From contig NZ_JAVLBQ010000026.1 of the NCBI RefSeq assembly GCF_031581265.1, positions 1 through 42,303 on the forward strand: DNA of 42,303 nucleotides, written 5' to 3'. This document shows, one piece after another, positions 32,719 through 39,440 of the stretch; within the stretch, counting starts at the first letter, position 1; each line of letters opens with the position of its first letter. Both the position numbers and the translations under genes were made by a program. Under the pieces are notes generated by a model, which did not search any database, had not been told where the DNA came from, and saw nothing but the letters and a program-made list of their open reading frames with translations. This DNA comes from Gracilimonas sp031581265. GTDB lineage: Bacteria; Bacteroidota; Rhodothermia; Balneolales; Balneolaceae.

Positions 32719-32726
32719 CAAAACTA
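32719..32726 (-). promoter_or_regulatory. TAnnTTTG-type -7 box before the YheT gene
   Basis: Minus strand TAGTTTTG matches the consensus and ends 20 bp before the ATG at 32698, placing the start site a few bases further down. No -33 TTG is visible. Confidence 0.4.
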
Positions 32727-32805
32727 TAGAGAATTAGTATGTCTTGCCATTTCTTATTTTAAGTCTACCTGCGCTTACCCTATATTCTCCATCAAAAAGA
32801 TCTGC

Positions 32806-33567
32806 ATGGCATCATCACTTACACCGGTTGAATATTTACGCAGCTTCCTGGCTATAATGGTTTTCTTTTTGATGTTTGCCATTTGTACTCCCATCATTGC
32901 CATTCTATTGATTCTTAGCTTTGGTAAAGCCACTAATTTCATTGTTGAAAATTTTGGCCCCATCATCGCTTATCCTGTCTTATGGACGCTGGGTATTAAA
33001 TTCAACGTAATACAGCACGGTGAGCCGGTTGAACCGCCCGTTATCTACACGATCAATCATAGTTCCACATTAGATTTATTAACTATGATTGCCCTTGGAC
33101 TCCCACACATTCGTTTTGTGGCTAAATGGGAGCTACAATACAATCCCCTCTTTTTTATCGTAGGTCATCTAACAGGACAAGTATTCATTCAACGTAAGAA
33201 AAGCAAAAAAGCTATTTCGAAACTACAAAATACCTATGATCGACTTAGGCGAGACAAACTTTCCATAATGGTAGCACCGGAAGGGTCGCGTAAGCATCCC
33301 GGCATTATTGGACCGTTTAAGAAGGGAGCATTCCATATGGCCATCGACTTAGGCTTCCCAATTGTCCCAATTTACTTTGACGGTAATATGGAACTGAGCC
33401 TGGAAAGTTCCCTTCTTTCAAAAAGCGGAACCATTAACGCACATATCCACCCACCCATTGACACCTCCAATTGGAAAAAAGAAACGCTGGATGAGCATAT
33501 TCAAGAAGTCAGGCAAAAATACCTTGAGTGGGCAGACGTCGAAGATGAGTCTTTACCCGAGAGGTAA
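32806..33567 (+). CDS. plsC: 1-acyl-sn-glycerol-3-phosphate acyltransferase
   Basis: A 253-aa membrane-bound acyltransferase that makes phosphatidic acid from lysophosphatidic acid. Motif I is NHSSTLD (84-90, NHxxxxD). Motif II lies around the FIQRKKS stretch (128-134). Motif III is APEGSRK (157-163) and motif IV is the FPIVPIYFDG segment. Two N-terminal helices (about 13-38 and 48-62) anchor it to the membrane. The residues needed for activity are present. It stands apart from other lipid genes. Close paralogues exist in many Bacteroidota, so the acyl-chain preference is not predicted. Confidence 0.93.
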   Translation: MASSLTPVEYLRSFLAIMVFFLMFAICTPIIAILLILSFGKATNFIVENFGPIIAYPVLWTLGIKFNVIQHGEPVEPPVIYTINHSSTLDLLTMIALGLPHIRFVAKWELQYNPLFFIVGHLTGQVFIQRKKSKKAISKLQNTYDRLRRDKLSIMVAPEGSRKHPGIIGPFKKGAFHMAIDLGFPIVPIYFDGNMELSLESSLLSKSGTINAHIHPPIDTSNWKKETLDEHIQEVRQKYLEWADVEDESLPER

Positions 33568-33579
33568 AAGCCAATCTCT

Positions 33580-33831
33580 TTATTTGTCTCTGTAGAAATA
33601 GATCTTCTTATTATCTGCATCTCTCCGGCTTCTTACCTTAAAGCCATTCTTTTTACCGAACTGATAAACCGCGGTCCGCATTGAATTGATATTTTTTTCA
33701 TTGTTATATCCAACCTCAACAGCCTGTCCACCCGGCTTCAGCTTTTCAATAGCCTCCAACAAAGGCTTAAATTTTGAAGTCCTCTTTTTCGATGATTTTA
33801 CATTAGACCTTTTTACGAATTTAATATCCAT
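33580..33831 (-). CDS. small basic protein of unknown function
   Basis: An 83-aa, strongly basic protein (Lys/Arg-rich tail GFKVRSRRDADNKKIYFYRDK). A helical middle (SKFKPLLEAIEKLKPGGQAVEV) is followed by NSMRTAVYQFGKKNGFKVRSR. Charge, size and a possible wing-like end suggest nucleic-acid binding, but I recognise no family. It is convergent with plsC and lies downstream of a 7-bp-arm palindrome (33866-33882) that could be its operator. The ATG is preceded by AT-rich DNA without Shine-Dalgarno. Confidence 0.7.
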   Translation of the reverse strand: MDIKFVKRSNVKSSKKRTSKFKPLLEAIEKLKPGGQAVEVGYNNEKNINSMRTAVYQFGKKNGFKVRSRRDADNKKIYFYRDK

Positions 33832-33865
33832 TTTCCCAATATTTTATATAATTACTTGTTTAATC

Positions 33866-33882
33866 TAATCAAGGGTTGATTA
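33866..33882 (-). promoter_or_regulatory. palindrome upstream of the small basic gene
   Basis: TAATCAA-GGG-TTGATTA is a perfect 7-bp inverted repeat with a 3-nt centre, 34 bp before the ATG at 33831. The size and position fit an operator for a small DNA-binding protein. Confidence 0.35.
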
Positions 33883-33930
33883 CCCAACACACGTATAAAA
33901 TAATTAATATTTACTATAAAATATAAGAAT

Positions 33931-34174
33931 TTGAAACAATCTAATTTATAATACCATTTCTACGATTTTGCGAAGCCCTCCTTATTAGATAAAATGCGTT
34001 TACCGGTTGGAAGTATAGACCAGAGAACCTGCGATCGTCTCACGAAACCGGGACAGCGTTCGCCTTTTTAGCTTTTTTTCCCGTAACGTTCGCAGGTCCT
34101 TCGGACGCTTCGAGGTTACTGTACTCAGAGATTGTTTCAAGCCATTTTCTAACCGGTAAACACGTTAGATAAAT
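33931..34174. repeat. structured non-coding element with nested inverted repeats
   Basis: This lies in the 415-bp gap between the small basic gene and the sugar symporter. Outer arms GTTTACCGGTTGGAA (33998-34012) and TTCTAACCGGTAAAC (34147-34161) match at 14 of 15. Nested inside are AGTATAG/CTGTACT (34012-34018 with 34119-34125, one G-U pair) and ACCTGCGA/TCGCAGGT (34027-34034 with 34090-34097). A competing pair joins TTGAAACAATCT (33931-33942) to AGATTGTTTCAA (34129-34140), and CGAAGC (33971-33976) to GCTTCG (34107-34112). The flanks are AT-rich, with related AGATAAAATGCGTTTACC and GTAAACACGTTAGATAA ends. A MITE or a structured RNA are both possible. Confidence 0.55.
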
Positions 34175-34246
34175 TTTTTAAGCATCTGTACGATCAGAAA
34201 ATTACCTTATGTGTGTTTACCACTCATTTAAGCCTTTTTAAAGAAC

Positions 34247-35878
34247 ATGACTGGAATTGATATTGCAGTTTTTACCGGCTACTGTTTATTAATCATTGGC
34301 ATTGGTTTATGGGTTTCCAGAGATAAAGAAGGGCATCAAAAAAATGCGGAAGATTATTTTTTAGCCGGAAAATCACTTCCCTGGTGGGCAATCGGTGCTT
34401 CTTTAATTGCCGCCAATATCTCCGCAGAGCAAATTATAGGAATGTCGGGTTCAGGATTTGCGGTTGGGCTTGCCATTGCCTCCTATGAATGGATGGCTGC
34501 CATCACTCTGATCATTGTGGGAAAGTATCTGTTGCCTATCTTCATTGAAAAAGAATTATATACCATTCCGGAGTTTATTGAACATCGGTATAACACCACC
34601 CTCAAAACTATTCTCGCTGTTTTTTGGATCGCATTGTTCGTTTTTGTAAACCTGACCACCATCATGTTTTTAGGAGCCAAAGCCCTCGATACTATTATGG
34701 GAACGGGTGATGGCAGTCTCGTTATTTACGCCTTATTAGGCCTTGCTCTTATTGCAGCCGCCTATTCTTTGTATGGGGGATTATCTGCCGTAGCATGGAC
34801 CGATGTACTTCAGGTTGGGCTCCTGATTCTCGGTGGATTTGTCACCACCTTTGCTGCACTCTACAACCTCACTCCTGAAGGGGGAATTCTAAATGGAATG
34901 GTTCATCTATATGAAACCGCCGGTGATAAATTCAATATGATCCTGGACCAATCAAATCCTGAGTTCGATAACTTACCCGGTATTGCCGTTTTAATTGGCG
35001 GACTTTGGGTAGCTAATCTCTATTACTGGGGATTCAACCAGTATATCATACAGCGTACACTGGCTGCTAAATCATTAAGGGAGTCACAAAAAGGGATTAT
35101 TTTTGCTGCGTTTTTAAAACTATTGATCCCACTAATCGTGGTCATTCCCGGCATCATTGTGTATGTGCTTTACACACAGCCGGAAGGTACGGCTCATATT
35201 CCCGGAGTTTTAGATGTATTTACCAATCCCGATGGCAGCATTGAATATGATAATGCCTATCCGTGGCTCATCAGCGTATTTCTAACTCCCGGATTCAAAG
35301 GACTTGTGGTTGCAGCACTTGCCGCAGCCATCGTTTCTTCACTCGCATCTATGCTGAATTCTGTGGCTACGATTTTTACTATGGATATTTATCGTCAGTA
35401 TTTCAACAAAAATGCCACCGATAAACAAACCGTGAATATGGGGCGGATTACTGCCGCCGTGGCTTTAGTAACTGCTGTTCTCATTGCCCCTATGCTTGAA
35501 GATGTCCCACAAGTATTTCAGTTTATACAAGAATATACCGGCGTGGTAAGTCCCGGTATTTTAGCCGTATTTATCATGGGGCTCTTCTGGAAAAAAACCA
35601 CCACCAAGGGAGCTATTTACGGAGTGTTAGCGTCTACTGTCATAGCCCTTTTACTAAAAATTCCTTCGTTGCAACTACCCTTCCTTACTCAAATGTACTA
35701 CACATTTATTATGACCATTGTGATTATAGCGGGAGTAAGCCTCACAACCAATCCAGAGGATGATGATCCTAAAGCCATCCATACTACGGCAAAAATGTTC
35801 AAAACCGGACCGGCTTTTAATATCGGTGCTTATGTGATTTTAATAATCACTGCCGCACTTTATGCTATGTTTTGGTAA
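34247..35878 (+). CDS. sodium/galactose(glucose) symporter, vSGLT-like
   Basis: A 543-aa symporter of the SSS family, very close to Vibrio parahaemolyticus vSGLT, which is also 543 aa. It shares long blocks with it: DYFLAGKSLPWWAIGASLIAA, WVANLYYWGFNQYIIQRTLA, AALAAAIVSSLASMLNS and VSPGILAVFIMGLFWKKTT. By alignment from memory, the sugar-binding residues Gln69, Glu88, Asn260, Tyr263, Lys294 and Gln428 are kept as Gln62, Glu81, Asn257, Tyr260, Lys291 and the Gln of FIQEYTG. vSGLT Ser91 is Ala84. About fourteen helices. It takes up a hexose with sodium. No regulator or sugar-catabolic gene is adjacent; a structured element lies just upstream. Confidence 0.93.
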   Translation: MTGIDIAVFTGYCLLIIGIGLWVSRDKEGHQKNAEDYFLAGKSLPWWAIGASLIAANISAEQIIGMSGSGFAVGLAIASYEWMAAITLIIVGKYLLPIFIEKELYTIPEFIEHRYNTTLKTILAVFWIALFVFVNLTTIMFLGAKALDTIMGTGDGSLVIYALLGLALIAAAYSLYGGLSAVAWTDVLQVGLLILGGFVTTFAALYNLTPEGGILNGMVHLYETAGDKFNMILDQSNPEFDNLPGIAVLIGGLWVANLYYWGFNQYIIQRTLAAKSLRESQKGIIFAAFLKLLIPLIVVIPGIIVYVLYTQPEGTAHIPGVLDVFTNPDGSIEYDNAYPWLISVFLTPGFKGLVVAALAAAIVSSLASMLNSVATIFTMDIYRQYFNKNATDKQTVNMGRITAAVALVTAVLIAPMLEDVPQVFQFIQEYTGVVSPGILAVFIMGLFWKKTTTKGAIYGVLASTVIALLLKIPSLQLPFLTQMYYTFIMTIVIIAGVSLTTNPEDDDPKAIHTTAKMFKTGPAFNIGAYVILIITAALYAMFW

Positions 35879-35963
35879 GAGATTAGGATAGGGCTTTTCT
35901 TATCCCTGCATCTTTCGCATATTCTACAAATTAATTCTTCATCCAACTCTTAATTTCCAAATT

Positions 35964-38378
35964 ATGAAGCGAGCGATACTTTTTTTGCTGATGGCTTTTG
36001 TCTCTTTTCAGGCCATGGCTCAAACCCCAACAATCTCTGAAAAAACCGAAGGACTCACTAAAACCGAAGGTTATTTCGATTATTACTATGATGAAGCCAA
36101 AGATCAGCTTTGGCTTGAAATCGACAAACTGGATACGGAATTCATTTATGTGAATTCACTGACTGCCGGTGTTGGTTCTAATGATATTGGCCTGGATCGT
36201 GGGCAGCTGGGAGGTACTCGCGTAGTCTATTTTGAGCGGCGCGGTCCAAAGATTCTCATGGTTCAACCTAATTATGATTACCGAGCTGAAACTGATAATG
36301 AACTTGAAAAGAAATCGGTTCGGGAAGCTTTTGCGAAGTCCATAATTGCAGGATTTGAAGTTGCTGCAGAAGAGGACGGAAAGGTTCTCATCAATCTCAC
36401 TGATTTTCTATTGCGGGATGCCCACGGGGTTGCCGATCGCCTAAGAGGAATGGGGCAAGGCTCATTCAGCTTAGATAAAAGCCGTTCTGCACTTTATAAA
36501 GAAGGAACCATGAACTTCCCCAAGAACACAGAATTTGAGGCTACACTTACTTTTAGCGGAAGCGGAGCCGGAGGATATGTTCGTTCCGTGGTACCAAGCC
36601 CGGAGGCGCTTACCGTTCGCCAACATCACTCCTTTGTTGAATTGCCGGACGATGGATATGAAAAAAGAAAGATGGATCCTCGTTCAGGATTTTTTGGTAT
36701 TTCTTATCAGGATTACGGCACCCCCATTGATCAATCACTAACTAAACGCTTCATATCACGTCACCGTCTTGAGAAGAAAAATCCGGAAGCTGAAATGAGC
36801 GAGCCGGTTGAACCGATCGTTTATTATTTGGATAACGGAACACCTGAACCGGTCCGAAGTGCCCTTTTAGATGGTGCACGTTGGTGGAATCAGGCTTTTG
36901 AGGCTGCCGGTTATAAAGATGCCTTTATCGTAAAAGTACTCCCTGAGGATGCCCACCCACTGGATGTTCGGTACAATGTCATTCAATGGATACATCGCTC
37001 AACCCGTGGCTGGTCGTATGGGTCGTCAGTCACTGATCCGCGTACCGGGGAAATCATAAAAGGACATGTTTCACTTGGTTCATTACGCGTCCGTCAGGAT
37101 TACCTGATTGCTGTTGGATTACTAGCCCCTTATGGAGATAATCAAACCAATACTACTATGCAGGAAATGGCCTTGGCTCGAATTCGGCAGCTTTCTGCGC
37201 ATGAAATTGGTCACACTTTGGGAATCGCCCATAATTTCGCGGCAAGTACCACGGATGATGCTTCAGTGATGGATTACCCGCATCCCCAACCGGAATTAGT
37301 AAATGGAGAGATCGACCTGTCGAATCCCTATGATGTGGGAATTGGGGAATGGGATAAAGTGGCAGTAGCCTATGGATACCAGGATTTCCCGGAAGGAACT
37401 AATGAAGAAGAAGCGCTCAACAATATTCTGGAAGAAGCCTACGACTCGGGACTCAAATATATATCTGATGCCGATGCCCGCCCCCAAAGCGGAGCCCATC
37501 CCGATGCTCACTTATGGGATTTTGGTGCTGATCCTTCATCACAACTTTCCAAGATTTTGGATATAAGAGAAACAGCCATGGAGAATTTTGGAACGGCCAA
37601 TCTGAAACAAGGTCAGGCGATGGCAGAATTAGAAGATGCGCTTGTTCCCATGTATTTCTTCCACCGATATCAGCTGGAAGGAACCGTGAAACTGATCGGT
37701 GGCTTGGATTACAGCTACAACTTGAAAGGCGATAATCTACCCGGACCACAAATAGTGGACAGAGCCACACAGGAAAAAGCCCTGAATGAAATGCTGAAAG
37801 CTATCGAGCCGCGAACTTTAGCGGTACCTGAAAATCTATTGGATCTCATTCCTCCCCGGCCTTCCGCTTTGGGATATTCACGCGAACTGTTTAACGGGAA
37901 TACCGGTCCGGATTTGGATGCCCTTGGCATTGCAGAAACAGCCGCGGACATTCCGGTGAGCCTTATATTAAATCCCGATCGGGCAAACCGATTGGTAGAA
38001 TATGGTTCTCGGGATAATAACCTAAGTCTCGAAACAGTACTCGATGAACTAATCGAAGCAAGCTGGGGCACAGAATCTCCCGATGGATATTTAGGCTCCA
38101 TCCACCGCGTTGTAAAACACGTGGTCCTGAAAAACATGATGGAATTGGCCGTCGATAATAGTGCCAACCCGGTTACCAAAGCGATTGTTCATGATAAGAT
38201 CACCAATTTAAGAATTAAGCTATCGCTGAATATAAACGACGATGCCGACAGCAAATACGGCGTTCATTTGATCGATCAGTTCCTGGAAAACCCGGAAGAA
38301 TTTGAAGTTGAGGATGCACCGGCTCCACCTCCCGGTTCACCGATTGGAAGTGGTGGGTTGCTTTATTGTGAATTTTAG
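35964..38378 (+). CDS. secreted zinc metalloprotease (DUF5117/DUF4953, metzincin-like)
   Basis: An 804-aa exported protease. Signal peptide MKRAILFLLMAFVSFQAMAQ. An N-terminal beta-rich DUF5117-type region (about 35-250: YYDEAKDQLWLEIDKLDTEFIYVNSL) precedes the catalytic domain. The metzincin site HEIGHTLGIAHNFAAS has His413, Glu414, His417 and His423; Met436 in SVMDYPHP provides the Met-turn. A helical C-terminal domain ends with a Pro/Gly-rich tail (APPPGSPIGSGG). Members of this family in Bacteroidota are large secreted peptidases of unknown target; nutrient peptide breakdown is a fair inference. It is alone, 85 bp after the sugar symporter. Confidence 0.93.
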   Translation: MKRAILFLLMAFVSFQAMAQTPTISEKTEGLTKTEGYFDYYYDEAKDQLWLEIDKLDTEFIYVNSLTAGVGSNDIGLDRGQLGGTRVVYFERRGPKILMVQPNYDYRAETDNELEKKSVREAFAKSIIAGFEVAAEEDGKVLINLTDFLLRDAHGVADRLRGMGQGSFSLDKSRSALYKEGTMNFPKNTEFEATLTFSGSGAGGYVRSVVPSPEALTVRQHHSFVELPDDGYEKRKMDPRSGFFGISYQDYGTPIDQSLTKRFISRHRLEKKNPEAEMSEPVEPIVYYLDNGTPEPVRSALLDGARWWNQAFEAAGYKDAFIVKVLPEDAHPLDVRYNVIQWIHRSTRGWSYGSSVTDPRTGEIIKGHVSLGSLRVRQDYLIAVGLLAPYGDNQTNTTMQEMALARIRQLSAHEIGHTLGIAHNFAASTTDDASVMDYPHPQPELVNGEIDLSNPYDVGIGEWDKVAVAYGYQDFPEGTNEEEALNNILEEAYDSGLKYISDADARPQSGAHPDAHLWDFGADPSSQLSKILDIRETAMENFGTANLKQGQAMAELEDALVPMYFFHRYQLEGTVKLIGGLDYSYNLKGDNLPGPQIVDRATQEKALNEMLKAIEPRTLAVPENLLDLIPPRPSALGYSRELFNGNTGPDLDALGIAETAADIPVSLILNPDRANRLVEYGSRDNNLSLETVLDELIEASWGTESPDGYLGSIHRVVKHVVLKNMMELAVDNSANPVTKAIVHDKITNLRIKLSLNINDDADSKYGVHLIDQFLENPEEFEVEDAPAPPPGSPIGSGGLLYCEF

Positions 38379-38398
38379 ATCAATACATGAATAAGAAG

Positions 38399-38554
38399 TT
38401 GTCACTCTGAGCGCTTAAAATGTTGAAATAGAATTTACAGGCTGACCGCGAAGAGTCTCAAACTTGATACTACTTGGTAAATAAATCTTGACTTGAGATC
38501 CTTCGCGTTAACGTTTTAATTCCTGATAGAATTTATAGGCGCTCAGGATGACAA
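38399..38554. repeat. 156-bp palindromic intergenic element
   Basis: End arms TTGTCACTCTGAGCGC (38399-38414) and GCGCTCAGGATGACAA (38539-38554) match at 14 of 16 inverted positions. Inner arms CGCGAAGAGTCTCAA (38448-38462) and TTGAGATCCTTCGCG (38493-38507) match at 13 of 15. TAGAATTTAyAGGC occurs twice in direct orientation (38429 and 38527 regions). Elements with GTCA..CTGAGCGC ends and CGAAG..TCTCAA interiors are common dispersed repeats in Bacteroidota genomes. It fills nearly the whole gap between the metalloprotease and aat genes. Confidence 0.7.
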
Positions 38555-38561
38555 GTCTAAA

Positions 38562-38569
38562 TAAATTTG
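38562..38569 (+). promoter_or_regulatory. TAnnTTTG-type -7 box before aat
   Basis: TAAATTTG matches TAnnTTTG and ends nine bases before the ATG at 38579. It lies just outside the palindromic element. No -33 TTG is visible; upstream DNA is the repeat itself. Confidence 0.4.
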
Positions 38570-38578
38570 TAAAGATTA

Positions 38579-39163
38579 ATGCGCATCATCCCACCCGAAA
38601 AACTGCTCGAAGCCTATGCTCAAGGCATCTTCCCTATGGCCGAAAGCAAAGATGCTGATGATGTTGATTGGTACACCGCCCGAAAACGGGGCATCATCCC
38701 CATTGGAAAGTTTCACACCTCAGATAATTTAGCCCGAATTATTCGGCAAGAAAGGTTTGAAGTAAAGGTGAATCACAATTTCCGGGAAGTAGTAACACAA
38801 TGCGCCAATCGTGATTCTACTTGGATCAACGACCTGATCATCAATTCTTATGATGTACTGAACCAACATGGTAATGCATGCAGTGTAGAAAGTTACCGGG
38901 ATGGGAAATTAGTAGGTGGCTTGTATGGGGTGAAATTGAAAGCCGCTTTTTTCGGGGAGAGTATGTTCAAAAAAGAAAAATGGGCGGATAAAGTGGCACT
39001 CTATTACTGTCATCATATCCTCCAAAAAAATGGATTCCTGCTTTGGGATACCCAATTCTATACTGATCATCTTGCCCAATTCGGGTGTACTGAAATCGAA
39101 GCGGAGGAATACGAAGAAATGCTGGATAAGGCTCTAAGGAAAGAATGCTCATTCAGTCTGTAA
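38579..39163 (+). CDS. aat: leucyl/phenylalanyl-tRNA-protein transferase
   Basis: A 194-aa enzyme that adds Leu or Phe to the N-terminal Lys or Arg of proteins, marking them for ClpAP through the N-degron pathway. Motifs: LLEAYAQGIFPMA (about 10-22), VDWYTARKRGIIPIG, VESYRDGKLVGGLYGVKL and FFGESMFKKEKWADKVALY, then FLLWDTQFYTDHLAQFG. The acidic site in GESMF and the Gln-x-x-x-x-H pattern are kept. It is shorter than E. coli Aat (234 aa), lacking part of the N-terminal domain, which is usual in Bacteroidota. A typical TAnnTTTG promoter lies directly upstream. Confidence 0.9.
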   Translation: MRIIPPEKLLEAYAQGIFPMAESKDADDVDWYTARKRGIIPIGKFHTSDNLARIIRQERFEVKVNHNFREVVTQCANRDSTWINDLIINSYDVLNQHGNACSVESYRDGKLVGGLYGVKLKAAFFGESMFKKEKWADKVALYYCHHILQKNGFLLWDTQFYTDHLAQFGCTEIEAEEYEEMLDKALRKECSFSL

Positions 39164-39186
39164 AATATATTCATTCATGGCACTAG

Positions 39187-39267
39187 CGCAAGGCGTCTCA
39201 CTTGTGCGGTGTTGAATTGAGGAATAAAGCGATTGTACATATTCGTCCAAGCGAGACGCTTGGACGA
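39187..39267. repeat. twin-hairpin palindromic element, second copy type
   Basis: GCGTCTCACTTG (39193-39204) and CAAGCGAGACGC (39248-39259) form an inverted repeat with one mismatch. The right half is also a perfect hairpin: TCGTCCAAGCG-AGA-CGCTTGGACGA (39243-39267). GAGGGG follows, as at 9970. Arms differ from the 9903 element while the AGA loop and layout are kept, which is what one expects of a REP-type family. Nothing else is coded in 39164-39440. Confidence 0.7.
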
Positions 39268-39293
39268 GGGGAGGGTGTTAAAGTGCGAAAGTA

Positions 39294-39335
39294 TTACGGT
39301 GTTATGGTTTTCTCTGTGAAACCATAACACCGTAA
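39294..39335. terminator. 17-bp perfect hairpin between convergent genes
   Basis: TTACGGTGTTATGGTTT (39294-39310) pairs perfectly with AAACCATAACACCGTAA (39319-39335) around TCTCTGTG. Outer complementary parts, AGTGCGA (39282-39288) and TCGCACT, flank it. It lies between convergent aat and the sigma-operon's last gene, so bidirectional termination is likely, though no T-run follows. Confidence 0.55.
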
Positions 39336-39440
39336 CACTCAAACACCATCGCACTAAAAAAATAGCCGCCCCGAAAGATGGATCGATGAAAATTCAACCC
39401 ACTCCCGAGACAGCTAATTCGATAGGATACTTATTACACT

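Noticed and set aside
35885..35907. GGATAGGG/CTTATCC hairpin after the sugar symporter as terminator
   Set aside because: Only about six base pairs form and no T-run follows the stem.
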